A stretch of DNA of 64,000 nucleotides from Ruminococcus sp. (GCF_016283395.1 NZ_JAEEMU010000032.1:124001-188000), one strand, 5' to 3'. Positions 1 through 9,007 are shown, counted from the stretch's first letter. Notes: a model not told the origin generated them from the sequence alone. Numbers and translations are program-made.

Positions 1-1465
1 ACTGTATAGCCATTGCAGCCTTGAGCATTTCCTTGCCGTGAGCGTACTGCTCCTCGGAGAGATAGCGTTCAGCCATCCAGTCCTTGCTCTTGTCGTCGCA
101 GTCCTCACCGCCGAGACGATTTATTGCACGTTCGATATCGTGAGTAGAAACAAAGTTCATAAGTACATCTATAGTCGGCTTAGGATAGTTCTCAACTATA
201 GACATAACGGTATTGATGAAGTCGATAGGCTTGCCGCCCTTCATGAACGCGATGATAGCCTCGCGGAAAGGATAGTTCATTACAGAGTCTACCTGATCGC
301 CCAAGAGGTAGCGGCGTTTTATGCCGTAGCTCTCCTTGTTGGTAGCGTCCTCCCATACCTCGCCGATGATTATTTTGTCCTTGTCATAGCCCTTTACGCA
401 TTTTCTCAGGTTATTGAGGAATTCATCGGGAAGCTCGTCGGCAACGTCAAGACGATAGCCTGCTGCACCTCTGTCCATCCAGTAGCGGAGAACACCGTCC
501 TCACCGCATATGAATTCGGTGTAGTCCTCGTTGTTTTCCCATACGTTAGGGAGAGTATCTATGCCCCACCATGCTTCGTATACGTTTGGATAGTCGATGA
601 ATGTGTACCAGTCGTAGTATTTGCTCTTTTTCGACTGGAAAGCACCTTCCTCGGGATAGCGTCCGAACTTGTTGAAGTAAACGCTGTCTGCGCCTGTATG
701 TGAGAATACTCCGTCGAGTATCACTGCCATATCGTACTTTTCCGCTTCCTTGCAGAGCTCCTCGAACTCCTCGTTAGTACCGAGAAGAGGGTCTGCTTTC
801 ATATAGTCAGCGGTATTGTATCTGTGGTTTTCGTGGGATTCAAATATAGGGGTGAGGTAAATGCAGGTAACTCCCAGATTGTGTAGATAAGGGAGCTTTG
901 ACTGTATACCTGCGAAATCTCCGCCGAAATAGTCGTTGTTCCATACGTGTCCGTTCTCGTCGGGCTTGTAATATGGAGTGCCGCCCCAGTCGTCACGGAG
1001 GATACGTCCCTCGGGGATATTCTCCTTTGGCTTGCCGCTGTTGCAGAAGCGGTCGGGGAATATCTGGTACATGATACCGCCCTTGAGAAAATCGGGAGTC
1101 TCATAACGGCTCTTGTATACCGTGAGCTGGAACATCTCGCCGTGGTCAAGACCGCCCTCGTGGAGGTTTATCCTCTTGATATAGTGACGTATTCCGCCCT
1201 CTGTATATGAGAAGTAATAATAGTGTACATCGGTGTATCTTGCATTGTATTCAGCTGTGTATGCGAAGCAGTCATCTTCTTCAACGACTTCGTTCATGGT
1301 GATAAAACGCTCTTTGAAGCCTGTTCTGAAAAGTACAAGAACAGGTGAATAATCTGGGGTGATGTCCTTTGGCAGACGTATAGTGAAACGACAGGTCTCA
1401 AACTGTCTTATTGCTCCGAAAATTGATTTATATCCCAGGTTCCATGTATCATAGAAAGCTTTCAT
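1..1465 (-). CDS. GH13 alpha-amylase / neopullulanase-like enzyme (3' end cut by window edge)
   Basis: An alpha-glucan hydrolase of family GH13, probably cytoplasmic because no signal peptide is seen. It starts MKAFYDTWNLGY with GGAG upstream and runs off the window after about 488 codons. An N-terminal beta domain of about 130 residues precedes the barrel, as in neopullulanases and cyclomaltodextrinases. The family's conserved regions are all visible: DGVFSHTG (region I), GYRLDVADE with the nucleophile Asp (region II, near position 440), IIGEVWED with the acid/base Glu (near 330) and FVSTHD with the transition-state Asp (near 170). Glycogen phosphorylase lies just upstream on the same strand, so a role in glycogen or maltodextrin breakdown is likely. 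Exact specificity (amylase, neopullulanase, cyclodextrinase) cannot be settled here. Confidence 0.9.
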   Translation of the reverse strand, partial: MKAFYDTWNLGYKSIFGAIRQFETCRFTIRLPKDITPDYSPVLVLFRTGFKERFITMNEVVEEDDCFAYTAEYNARYTDVHYYYFSYTEGGIRHYIKRINLHEGGLDHGEMFQLTVYKSRYETPDFLKGGIMYQIFPDRFCNSGKPKENIPEGRILRDDWGGTPYYKPDENGHVWNNDYFGGDFAGIQSKLPYLHNLGVTCIYLTPIFESHENHRYNTADYMKADPLLGTNEEFEELCKEAEKYDMAVILDGVFSHTGADSVYFNKFGRYPEEGAFQSKKSKYYDWYTFIDYPNVYEAWWGIDTLPNVWENNEDYTEFICGEDGVLRYWMDRGAAGYRLDVADELPDEFLNNLRKCVKGYDKDKIIIGEVWEDATNKESYGIKRRYLLGDQVDSVMNYPFREAIIAFMKGGKPIDFINTVMSIVENYPKPTIDVLMNFVSTHDIERAINRLGGEDCDDKSKDWMAERYLSEEQYAHGKEMLKAAMAIQ

Positions 1466-1514
1466 AATAGAAAAACACTCCGTTTTCTTATACTGATTGT
1501 ATGTATTATTGAAA

Positions 1515-1542
1515 AAGGGGACGAAGAAAGCAACGTCCCCTT
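1515..1542 (-). terminator. Intrinsic terminator after glgP
   Basis: A 9-bp stem (AAGGGGACG / CGTCCCCTT) followed on the minus strand by TTTTTC. It lies between the glycogen phosphorylase stop and the GH13 start, so the two genes are probably at least partly separate transcripts. No convincing GH13 promoter was found in the 95-base gap. Confidence 0.75.
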
Positions 1543-1560
1543 CTTGACATCAGTGTATTA

Positions 1561-3969
1561 TCATCTTAAATGCCAGATGTTTTCAGCGTATTCCGTAACA
1601 GCGCGGTCTGCTGAGAAGATACCTGCGCCTGCTATATTGTTGAGAGACATCTTTGCCCACTTGAACTTATCCTCATAGCACTCAGTAATGTACTGCTGTG
1701 CTTTTCTGTAGCTGTCAAAGTCGGCAAGTACCATATATGGGTCTCTGTCCTTGAGAGAATTTGCAACGTCATTGAATGTGCAGCCATTTATACCGTGGTA
1801 CATACGGTCTATAGCCTCGCGGATACGGTTGTCATTGTTGTAGTATTCGCATGGATTGTAGCCTCTTGCACGAAGCTCGTTCACCTCAGGTGTGGTCATG
1901 CCGAAGATAACGATATTGTCATCGCCGCAGGCTTCCTTTATCTCGATATTAGCACCGTCAAGTGTACCGAGAGTGATCGCGCCGTTGAGCATGAGCTTCA
2001 TATTACCTGTACCCGATGCCTCTGTACCTGCAAGTGATATCTGCTCTGAAACGTCGGAAGCAGGCATGAGGTGCTCGGAAAGAGTTACGCAGTAGTTCTC
2101 GAGGAATACTACAGAGAGCTTCTGGCTTATCTTCGGGTTCTTTCTTATCTCCTCGGATATTGCCCAAATCATCTTGATTATCTGCTTAGCCAGATAGTAT
2201 CCCGGTGCAGCCTTTGCAGCAAAGATATAGGTCTTTGGAGTGAAAGGAGCGTCAGGGTCATTGAGGAGATATGCGTAATCCGAAAGGATATTCATTACGT
2301 TGAGGTGCTGTCTCTTGTATTCGTGGAGACGCTTTACCTGTACATCGAAGATACTGTCTGTATTGAGGATGATTCCCGACTGGTTCTTGACATATTTTGC
2401 GAAGGCTTCCTTGTTTTCCTTCTTTACGTCCATGAGCTTTGTGAGAACTTCCTTATCGTCCTGATATTCCCTGAAGTTTTCAAGCTCTGCGCCGTCCTTG
2501 ATGAACTTCTTGCCGATAGTTTCGCTGAGGAGCTGTGTAAGTCCCGGATTTGACTGTAAGAGCCATCTTCTGTAAGCGATACCGTTGGTAACGTTCTTGA
2601 ACTTTTCGGGTGTATTCTCATACTCATCGTGGAATACAGACTGCTTGATGATCTCCGAATGGAGCTTTGATACGCCGTTTACGCTGTGTGAAGCTGCCAC
2701 ACAGAGAGTAGCCATGTGTATCTGATTGTCCTTGATAATGGACATACGTGTAGTTTTTGCGCTGTCGCCGCCGTTTCTCTCCATGAGAGACTGACAGTAG
2801 CGGTTGTTTATCTCAACTATGATAGAGAATATTCTCGGTATTACTGTCTTTACGAGGTTAACGTCCCATTTTTCGAGAGCTTCTGCCATAACGGTATGGT
2901 TTGTATAGGCAAAAGTTCTTGTAACGATATCCCATGCCTTGTCCCAGCCGTATCCGCAGTCGTCAAGGAGTATTCTCATGAGCTCGGGGATAGCGAGAGT
3001 TGGGTGAGTATCGTTTATGTGGATAGATACCTTATCTGCAAGGTTTTCGAGAGTACCGTAAACGTTCATGTGAGTGTTTACGATATCGCCCACTGATGCT
3101 GCGCAGAGGAAGTACTGCTGGCGCAGACGGAGGCTCTTGCCCTCGTGGTGATTGTCGTTAGGATAAAGTACCTTTGAGATAGCGTTTGCGATAGAGTTCT
3201 GAGCGAGTGCTCTGTCGTAATTACCCTTGTTGAACATTTCCATATCAAAGCTCGGAGCTTTTGCAGTCCACAGACGGAGTACGGAAACGCCGTCAGAGCC
3301 GTAGCCTGATACGTACATATCGTAAGGTGTAGCAACAACGGTATTATAGTTTACATGAGAGATATAGTGATAGCGGTCGTCCCAGTATTCCTGGAGATCG
3401 CCTTCAAAGTGGATATCTATTGAAAGCTCGGGCTTTGGTACGAGCCATACCGAACCGCCCGGGAGCCAGTTGTCGGGGAGCTCTGTCTGCCAGCCGTCCT
3501 CGAGCTTCTGCTGGAAGATGCCGTATTCATAGCATATTGAATAACCCATAGCAGGAAATGCTGTAGTAGCAAGACCGTCAAGATAGCAGGCAGCAAGTCT
3601 GCCGAGACCGCCGTTTCCGAGACCTGCATCGGGCTCGTGCTCGTATATCTTTTCGAGGTTGATATCATAAGGCTTGAGCATTTCCTTTATGCCGTCAGCC
3701 AGTTCGAGATTGTAGATGCTTGTTTTAAGGGAGCGTCCCATAAGGAACTCCATTGAAAGGTAGTAGATCTGCTTACCGCCCACTGAGTGGGTATGATTGA
3801 TGAAGCTCTGCCTCTTCGCACCAAGTATTTCTACGATTATCGAAGAAAGTACATGATAAACCTGTTTGTCTGAAGCTTCCTCGGGCGAAACGCTGTACAG
3901 AAGCTGAAGTTTTCTCGGGAATTCTTCCTTGATCCTGTCCATAAGAGGGTTTGCCTTTTTTGTAGCCAT
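1561..3969 (-). CDS. glgP: Glycogen/starch/maltodextrin phosphorylase
   Basis: PLP-dependent GT35 phosphorylase that releases glucose-1-phosphate from the non-reducing ends of alpha-1,4-glucans in the cytoplasm. The protein has 802 residues, the usual length for bacterial enzymes. Visible family blocks include YYLSMEFLMGRSL, GLGNGGLGRLAACYLDS-like sequence (here LDGLATT), IHINDTHPTLAIPELMRIL, VKRLHEYKRQ, and the PLP-lysine region EASGTGNMKLMLNGA. The start chosen is ATG at 3969 (MATKKANPLM), which has GGAGA 7 bases upstream. The open frame continues 49 codons further, but that extension has no ribosome site and crosses the likely leader. A promoter lies at 4088-4116 and a terminator follows the stop. 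Confidence 0.96.
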   Translation of the reverse strand: MATKKANPLMDRIKEEFPRKLQLLYSVSPEEASDKQVYHVLSSIIVEILGAKRQSFINHTHSVGGKQIYYLSMEFLMGRSLKTSIYNLELADGIKEMLKPYDINLEKIYEHEPDAGLGNGGLGRLAACYLDGLATTAFPAMGYSICYEYGIFQQKLEDGWQTELPDNWLPGGSVWLVPKPELSIDIHFEGDLQEYWDDRYHYISHVNYNTVVATPYDMYVSGYGSDGVSVLRLWTAKAPSFDMEMFNKGNYDRALAQNSIANAISKVLYPNDNHHEGKSLRLRQQYFLCAASVGDIVNTHMNVYGTLENLADKVSIHINDTHPTLAIPELMRILLDDCGYGWDKAWDIVTRTFAYTNHTVMAEALEKWDVNLVKTVIPRIFSIIVEINNRYCQSLMERNGGDSAKTTRMSIIKDNQIHMATLCVAASHSVNGVSKLHSEIIKQSVFHDEYENTPEKFKNVTNGIAYRRWLLQSNPGLTQLLSETIGKKFIKDGAELENFREYQDDKEVLTKLMDVKKENKEAFAKYVKNQSGIILNTDSIFDVQVKRLHEYKRQHLNVMNILSDYAYLLNDPDAPFTPKTYIFAAKAAPGYYLAKQIIKMIWAISEEIRKNPKISQKLSVVFLENYCVTLSEHLMPASDVSEQISLAGTEASGTGNMKLMLNGAITLGTLDGANIEIKEACGDDNIVIFGMTTPEVNELRARGYNPCEYYNNDNRIREAIDRMYHGINGCTFNDVANSLKDRDPYMVLADFDSYRKAQQYITECYEDKFKWAKMSLNNIAGAGIFSADRAVTEYAENIWHLR

Positions 3970-4087
3970 ATCTGATCTCCATTCTGCCGCAAAGGCGGCT
4001 TTATTACCTTTTGTATAATCTCCCCTGTGTTTTACCACCTGCTTTCGCCGATGCGGAGAAATTGATTTACAAGCGGTATACACATCA

Positions 4088-4116
4088 ATTATACTATGAT
4101 TTAAATGATTTTTCAA
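4088..4116 (-). promoter_or_regulatory. Promoter of glgP
   Basis: On the minus strand TTGAAA (4111-4116), 17 bases, TATAAT (4088-4093), about 120 bases before the glgP start. The leader in between shows no clear riboswitch fold. Confidence 0.7.
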
Positions 4117-4325
4117 GTGATTATTTCAACAAATATTTGTCCACTAAATATACGTATTACGGAATTTCGCCAAAATCATAGGAAAAACAGCCGCAAAACG
4201 CCGTTTTGCAGTTGTGCATAACGACTGAAAGGTAAGAAAAATGTTTTCATATTTGTGCATAAAAACGAAAAAATTTGATCTCTTAAAATTTTCTATATTT
4301 TTAAAAGATAAAACTTAGAAAATGT

Positions 4326-4354
4326 TTGAAATTTGTATTATTATGTGTTATAAT
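4326..4354 (+). promoter_or_regulatory. Promoter of the signal-peptidase-like gene
   Basis: TTGAAA (4326-4331), 17-base spacer, TATAAT (4349-4354), followed about 90 bases later by the ATG at 4442 with ribosome site AAAGGTG. The remaining AT-rich sequence between 4117 and 4325 shows nothing recognisable. Confidence 0.7.
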
Positions 4355-4441
4355 AATAAAAGCGGTTCGCAAAAAATAGAGCCGTGTGAAATGAAAGTGT
4401 AGATCAATAGACAACAAAAGAAAATGAAAAGGTGATGTGTC

Positions 4442-5656
4442 ATGGAAACTAAAAAACGTTTTTCAATACTTAAATGTGTAATTATAGTCATATGCGTTCT
4501 TCTGATCGTTGTTTCGATCATTGTAAATATCATGTTCTCGGGCGGAAAAACGCCGAAGGTATTCGGAAACTACATCTACGTAGTTAAAGCATCCGATAAT
4601 ATGGGCGGAAACGTTACAGAGGGCGCAGCTCTTATCGCTCCCGATGCAAAGGATCTTTCCATCGCAAAGGGCGATATCGTTCTTGCTAAGCCTGCCGATG
4701 ATCCCGACAAGATCCACGTTCTCAGTATCTACGATATCGTAACTGCCGAGGACGGCTCAGAGAGGTATACCACAGCTGATGCTGCAAATGTAGGAAGCTC
4801 GGAATCTATCCCTAAGAGTAGTATTGTCGCTCTTTGCACTGGTCATACAGAAAGCAAGGAACTTGGCTGGTTCGTAAGATTTGCTTCAAGCATCAAGGGC
4901 ATACTTCTGATACTTGTTCTCCCATGCGTTATCCTTGTTATCATGCTTATCGCAAAGATAGCCCTGGGCAAGGGGGATGAGGACGATGATTTCGGCTTCT
5001 ATGAGTATGACGAGATGGAAAAGCAGAGAGACCTTTCAGAGTCAAGAAGGAATTCTCACGACAAGGCAGGAAATCCTCTCTTTGAACCTTCACAGGAAAT
5101 ACAGCCAAGCAGCGAGCTTGAGCGCAAGAAGATGTCAATTGCCGAGAACTTCAGCCAGAAGAAGGTAAATCCCGATTCTCCTTATCAGAAGGAAAAAGAG
5201 CGCACAATGCAGTTCAAGACACAGCGCAGTGCTGAAAGCACATTTGCTGCAAGAAATGTAGGCGGTTCTTCTTCAACAGCTCCTACAGCAGACGCTCTCA
5301 GAGAAGAAATGCTCCGTAAGACAGCTGAGGCTGAGCGCACAGGCACATTCAATATCAAGGCTACAAGCACACCACAGCAGCCAACAGCTCCTGCTGAGCC
5401 TATAACTGATAATACAGGTATCCTTTCAAAGAGCCAGCTTGCTGAGATGTCAAGAAACGATGTTCCTAAGACAACTCCTCTCAGAAGCCAGTCAGCTCCT
5501 TCAACAGCTGCTCCAAAGCCTGTAAAGAAGAGCAATACACCTGATATCTCAGATATAATCAGCAAGACTGACCATAATGAACGCAAGAAGAAGGCTGCGG
5601 ATATGTCCGTTGACGATCTCCTCAAACTCATCGAGGAAGAGAAGAAAAAGCTCTGA
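4442..5656 (+). CDS. Signal peptidase I-like (SipW-like) membrane protein, probably inactive
   Basis: A 404-residue membrane protein. A TM segment at residues 12-31 is followed by an extracellular domain to about 145, a second TM segment at about 152-175 and a long charged, Ser/Thr/Pro-rich tail (about 230 residues, presumably cytoplasmic). The outside domain resembles S26B (SipW) signal peptidases: AKGDIVLAK matches their GDxV box, then a histidine in KIHVL, then TTADAANV where SipW has KGDANN, then the C-terminal TM anchor. The catalytic SGSM box is replaced by SDNM, and an insertion follows, so the nucleophile Ser appears lost. It could be a scaffold or regulator. The tail has no recognised domain. 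It is a single gene between its own promoter and terminator. Confidence 0.8.
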   Translation: METKKRFSILKCVIIVICVLLIVVSIIVNIMFSGGKTPKVFGNYIYVVKASDNMGGNVTEGAALIAPDAKDLSIAKGDIVLAKPADDPDKIHVLSIYDIVTAEDGSERYTTADAANVGSSESIPKSSIVALCTGHTESKELGWFVRFASSIKGILLILVLPCVILVIMLIAKIALGKGDEDDDFGFYEYDEMEKQRDLSESRRNSHDKAGNPLFEPSQEIQPSSELERKKMSIAENFSQKKVNPDSPYQKEKERTMQFKTQRSAESTFAARNVGGSSSTAPTADALREEMLRKTAEAERTGTFNIKATSTPQQPTAPAEPITDNTGILSKSQLAEMSRNDVPKTTPLRSQSAPSTAAPKPVKKSNTPDISDIISKTDHNERKKKAADMSVDDLLKLIEEEKKKL

Positions 5657-5665
5657 TAAAATATC

Positions 5666-5695
5666 AAAGGCAGACCGTATGGTCTGCCTTTTTAT
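5666..5695 (+). terminator. Intrinsic terminator
   Basis: AAAGGCAGACC, loop GTAT, GGTCTGCCTTTTT: perfect stem plus T-run directly after the 4442-5656 gene. It may also serve the convergent gene at 5735, since the other strand has AAAAAGG / CCTTT symmetry. Confidence 0.9.
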
Positions 5696-5734
5696 TATGT
5701 GTTATGGTTTAATATTCCTGTTCTGGAGTTATCA

Positions 5735-6082
5735 TTACCCATTAATAAGCTTCGTATGTACTATCACTGTAATGATGATACCTATCAGACCTATTCCGAT
5801 AACAACGTAAAGAGCACTCTGCGGAGGTCTTTCTTCCAAAATAATATCTGACAAGATACCAAGTATCCCCACTGTCAGGAATAAGCCGAAAAAGGTGCAA
5901 ACAGCCTTAAAGCCTTCATTGATACTCCCAAAATAGAACATACCCGTTATAGCTGCTGCAAAGCTAAGCAAAGTCAGAGCGGAGATTATTTTAGTACCTG
6001 TTGGGTGCCTTTCGGAAGCCGGCTTTTCGTCGGGATACAGACCGTTTTCGTCGTAATTCATTTTATCGTCGTAGTTTTTCAT
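5735..6082 (-). CDS. Small membrane protein of unknown function
   Basis: 115 residues, starting MKNYDDKMNYDENG at 6082 with ribosome site AAGGGGGG. The acidic N-terminal tail (residues 1-27) is followed by three predicted TM segments at about 30-50, 58-78 and 90-110. No family is recognised. It lies directly downstream of the membrane-anchored XRE regulator but has its own consensus promoter overlapping that gene's stop codon, so it may be that regulator's partner or target. The frame is open 17 codons upstream, but that stretch holds the promoter. Confidence 0.75.
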   Translation of the reverse strand: MKNYDDKMNYDENGLYPDEKPASERHPTGTKIISALTLLSFAAAITGMFYFGSINEGFKAVCTFFGLFLTVGILGILSDIILEERPPQSALYVVIGIGLIGIIITVIVHTKLING

Positions 6083-6104
6083 GTAAAAACCCCCCTTTTC
6101 GCAA

Positions 6105-6133
6105 ATTATAACACGAAGGGGGGCTTTTGTCAA
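6105..6133 (-). promoter_or_regulatory. Perfect sigma-A promoter overlapping the XRE stop codon
   Basis: Minus strand TTGACA (6128-6133), exactly 17 bases, TATAAT (6105-6110). The -35 box contains the stop codon of the upstream XRE gene. The -10 box sits in the loop of an inverted repeat (CGAAGGGGGG at 6114-6123 with CCCCCC..TTCG at 6090-6101). The downstream arm of that repeat is the ribosome site of the 5735-6082 gene. On a transcript reading through from the XRE gene the site would be paired; on a transcript started here it would be free. Confidence 0.8.
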
Positions 6134-7107
6134 TCAATTCGTTTTTTTCTTATGCTTGATTCTATAATGCTTACCACAGGTGTAAGTACGCCTGCTATTA
6201 CCCATACTATCCATGTAATGCCCCAGTTGTGGGAGATAAAGCTCCAGCCGAGGTATATAGCAGTAACTGTGCACCAGTAAACAGTCATTACTTTGGAATT
6301 GCGTCTTTCCTTCTTCTTGCGCGAGAATTCGTTCTCTTCAAGGAGCTTTCTGTAGCCGTCCATTTTTGTGCTGCTGTGTATTATCAGGTAAAGTCCCACA
6401 GCTATGGAAATGAACATTGCGGCTATTGATAAGCCTTCTATAGTATTGTTATCAATGAATAACTGACTGAAAATTATTATAGGTATGAATGAAACTATAA
6501 ACAGCATTACGCCTGCTATTATCGAGAAATTATGCTTAGGCTCGTACTTTGACTTCTTTTCTGTGACCATTCCCGATACGCCGTACTCTGTGTCGATGCC
6601 CTCTTTGTCAAGGTATTCAAAAGGCTTGTACTTGTTACCCGATATTATGAACAGCGATACTGCTATAGCTATTAATATGAGCATAACAGGTATACCTATG
6701 ATAGGACCTGCTTCGGGGAATGGCTCAAAGTAATCAAGCATAATAATGGGCAGGAATGAGAGTGTGCAGAGGATAACTCCTGTAGGGATAAGCTTTGAAC
6801 GCTTTTCATTCTCGGCAAGGAATTTGTTTGCCTCCTCCATTGAGACTCTGCGGAGAGGCGGTTCAGTCTCTGTTTTTTCCTGTGGTGTGGGATCGTCAGA
6901 GGGGAGCTCGACTGTATCCTTTAATAATGAGTCTGTGGTGACTCCGAAAATTTCCGAGAGCTGTAATATACGATTAAGGTCGGGAGTGGACTGTGCGCCC
7001 TCCCATTTTGAAATGGACTGTCTGCTCACACCGAGCTTTTCGGCAAGCTCCTCCTGTGACATTCCTGACTTTTTTCTGAGTTCTATTATCTTGTCTGCAA
7101 GTATCAT
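6130..7107 (-). CDS. XRE-family transcriptional regulator with C-terminal membrane domain
   Basis: 325 residues. Residues 1-65 form a Cro/C1-type helix-turn-helix ([21 protein letters not shown], then [15 protein letters not shown]). A linker follows, then five predicted TM segments (about 100-120, 128-155, 190-212, 220-240 and a C-terminal pair). This suggests a membrane-tethered DNA-binding protein that could sense the envelope; the signal is unknown. Start ATG at 7107 has GGAGGT seven bases upstream; an in-frame ATG five codons earlier overlaps that ribosome site and is rejected. A possible promoter (TTGTAT-17-TAGAAT on the minus strand) lies near 7165-7195. The downstream small membrane gene is the likeliest partner. 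Confidence 0.9.
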   Translation of the reverse strand: MILADKIIELRKKSGMSQEELAEKLGVSRQSISKWEGAQSTPDLNRILQLSEIFGVTTDSLLKDTVELPSDDPTPQEKTETEPPLRRVSMEEANKFLAENEKRSKLIPTGVILCTLSFLPIIMLDYFEPFPEAGPIIGIPVMLILIAIAVSLFIISGNKYKPFEYLDKEGIDTEYGVSGMVTEKKSKYEPKHNFSIIAGVMLFIVSFIPIIIFSQLFIDNNTIEGLSIAAMFISIAVGLYLIIHSSTKMDGYRKLLEENEFSRKKKERRNSKVMTVYWCTVTAIYLGWSFISHNWGITWIVWVIAGVLTPVVSIIESSIRKKRID

Positions 7108-7282
7108 ATATGTTACCTCCATATGTTTTTTCCTCGGGAAATGTCCCGTGGTCTATGGTCTTATTCTATCATTTCAGGCAGTTACATACAAGCAACCCTG
7201 CTTTACAATTTGTCAATCGACGGTTGCATTTGCCGATATTCCGCGCAATTCCGCGAAAAATGCCAACAATGTTAAAAAGCTC

Positions 7283-7311
7283 TTGATTTTAACGAATTGA
7301 TGTGCTATAAT
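7283..7311 (+). promoter_or_regulatory. Promoter of the 64-residue protein gene
   Basis: TTGATT (7283-7288), 17 bases, TATAAT (7306-7311). The start at 7380 lies about 60 bases downstream. Confidence 0.7.
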
Positions 7312-7379
7312 TATTTTAAAGTCCGCGCAGGTGTGCGTATGGGACGATCATAAATCAATATGAAAGAAGGTATCCCCCT

Positions 7380-7574
7380 ATGGAGATAAAAAAAGCAATT
7401 GAAACAGTAGAGAAAAAAACAGGCATTGATCTCCCCGATGAGAAGATCGAGAAGCTCGCAACTAAAGAAAATATTGACAAGGCTAAAGATATGATCAGCA
7501 AGGTGGCTACCAAGGAGAACCTTGAAAAGGTTAAGGACAAGGTCGGCGACATCGTAGAAAAGATCAAGAAGTAA
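7380..7574 (+). CDS. Small amphipathic helical protein (64 aa)
   Basis: A 64-residue, lysine- and glutamate-rich protein without signal peptide or TM segment. Two near repeats are visible: KLATKENIDKAKDMISKV and KVATKENLEKVKDKVGDI, so the protein is probably a helical hairpin or coiled coil. The start has GAAGG upstream, and the gene sits between its own promoter and terminator, which argues that it is real. No family is recognised. A DNA-, RNA- or membrane-surface role is possible but not shown. Confidence 0.75.
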   Translation: MEIKKAIETVEKKTGIDLPDEKIEKLATKENIDKAKDMISKVATKENLEKVKDKVGDIVEKIKK

Positions 7575-7579
7575 TTGCA

Positions 7580-7615
7580 ACGGGGCGTTTTCGGAAAGAA
7601 GATGCCCTGTTTTTA
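7580..7615 (+). terminator. Intrinsic terminator
   Basis: ACGGGGCGT pairs with ATGCCCTGT (9 bp including two G-U pairs) followed by TTTTTA, just after the 64-residue gene. YitT starts about 20 bases further, so the terminator may be leaky. Confidence 0.7.
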
Positions 7616-7634
7616 TATCCGATAAGAGGTGAAT

Positions 7635-8525
7635 ATGAAGAAAATAACCGATATTATCAGAAATATAGGAGCTTTCCGTTTTATAATGCTGACTGTTGCG
7701 GGAACGGTCAATGCTTTCGGCATAACCCTTTTTCTCACGCCTGTTAAGCTGTATGACAGCGGTATTTCGGGCACTTCCATGCTGCTTGCACAGGTAACGC
7801 CTGCATCGCTGTCGCTGTCGATTTTTCTGATATTGCTCAATATACCGCTTTTTCTCTACGGAATGAAAAAGCAGGGCGGAAGCTTTACTCTGAGTGCTAT
7901 ATACACCGTAGCCGTGTATTCCTTAATGTCATGGCTCATAACCGATGTACTTCCCATAGATGTCAGCATAGCGTCGCCCCTTGCAGGCACTGACCTGCTG
8001 CTTTGCGCACTGTTCGGCGGCGTGATATCGGGAATAGGCAGCGGACTTGCCATACGCTTCGGTGGTGCTATGGACGGTATAGAGGTAATGGCTGTGATAT
8101 TTGCAAAGCGGCTGGGACTTTCCGTAGGCTCATTCGTTATGGTGTACAACGTTCTGCTCTACATAATATGCGGAGCTGTTATACACAGCTGGATACTGCC
8201 CCTTTATTCCATAGTCACATACGGAGCTGCGCTAAAGACCGTGGACTATATAGTTGACGGCTTACAGCGCGAAAAGGCTGCAATGATAATAACAGCCCGT
8301 CCCGATGATATCAAAAAGCAGCTAATGGAAGAATTCGGCTGCGGAATGACTCTTATAAAGGCTATGGGCGGATATTCTGGAGAAGAGCGCACAGTGCTGT
8401 ATTTTGTCGTGAACCGCTTTCAGGTGATGAAGATGAAGGGCATAGTTCAGAAAATTGATCCCCTTGCCTATATCACCCTCACTGAGGTGGCGGATATATT
8501 CTCGATAAATCAGGACAGAACTTAA
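7635..8525 (+). CDS. YitT family membrane protein (DUF161 + DUF2179)
   Basis: 296 residues. Five to six TM segments occupy about residues 15-185 (starts FRFIMLTVAGTVNAFGITLFLTP, typical of YitT N-termini). A soluble C-terminal DUF2179 domain of about 80 residues follows (GMTLIKAMGGYSGEERTVLYFVVNRFQ). This architecture defines the YitT family; its transported substrate is unknown. The start chosen is ATG 7635 with AGAGGTG upstream; a GTG two codons earlier lies inside the ribosome site. The gene overlaps the convergent neighbour by four bases at the stop. Confidence 0.93.
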   Translation: MKKITDIIRNIGAFRFIMLTVAGTVNAFGITLFLTPVKLYDSGISGTSMLLAQVTPASLSLSIFLILLNIPLFLYGMKKQGGSFTLSAIYTVAVYSLMSWLITDVLPIDVSIASPLAGTDLLLCALFGGVISGIGSGLAIRFGGAMDGIEVMAVIFAKRLGLSVGSFVMVYNVLLYIICGAVIHSWILPLYSIVTYGAALKTVDYIVDGLQREKAAMIITARPDDIKKQLMEEFGCGMTLIKAMGGYSGEERTVLYFVVNRFQVMKMKGIVQKIDPLAYITLTEVADIFSINQDRT

Positions 8526-9007
8526 AGAGGCTTTCTCTCGAACATCAGCACAGGATAGCCCTCGTAGTAGGGCTTCACTATCTCGGGGTGCTGGTCAGCA
8601 TAGGCGAATATCTTGTCTGCAAGCCCTTCCTTGAGGAAGTCCACAAGCTGTGACAGCGGTCTGTGGTACAGCTCATCGCATATAGAAGCAAAGGTTATAG
8701 CCCGTCTGCCGCCTACTTCCATGATGCGGTAGGGCCAGATACGGCAGTCGAAAGGCTTCTCGTCGCCCAGCATACAGCCGTTTTCGGTGAGGGCAGGGCA
8801 TGAGAACAGCTCATCGCCGCGAAGCTCGCCCACTCTGAATATATAGCCGCCGTCCTTGGTAACGAACTGGGTATCGGGACGGGCGGCTTTTATTTTTTCG
8901 CATAGTTCTGCGGTAAATACGGGAGTCTCCCATACGTCGTAGCGGTCGAAAATGCAGCAGAGCCGACATTTTGCGCAGGCTTCGCCGCTGAGTATCTTTT
9001 TCAGCAT
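8522..9007 (-). CDS. YkgJ-type CxxCxxCC metal-binding protein
   Basis: 161 residues, cytoplasmic. CAKCRLCC (residues 10-17) and the later CPALTENGCMLGDEKPFDCRIWPYR block match the putative zinc- or iron-chelating CxxCxxCC family (PF03692). Exact function is unknown; members are thought to coordinate a metal through these cysteines. Start ATG at 9007 is preceded by AAAGGAG. The open frame runs 59 codons further upstream through AT-rich sequence without a ribosome site, so that extension is rejected. Convergent to the YitT gene. Confidence 0.85.
   Translation of the reverse strand: MLKKILSGEACAKCRLCCIFDRYDVWETPVFTAELCEKIKAARPDTQFVTKDGGYIFRVGELRGDELFSCPALTENGCMLGDEKPFDCRIWPYRIMEVGGRRAITFASICDELYHRPLSQLVDFLKEGLADKIFAYADQHPEIVKPYYEGYPVLMFERKPL

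Noticed and set aside
38..703. 221-codon plus-strand frame at the left edge
   Set aside because: Lies opposite the GH13 gene, whose catalytic motifs are read on the minus strand.
5185..5667. 160-codon minus-strand frame over the end of the signal-peptidase-like gene
   Set aside because: Antisense to the low-complexity tail; the sense gene has promoter, ribosome site and terminator.
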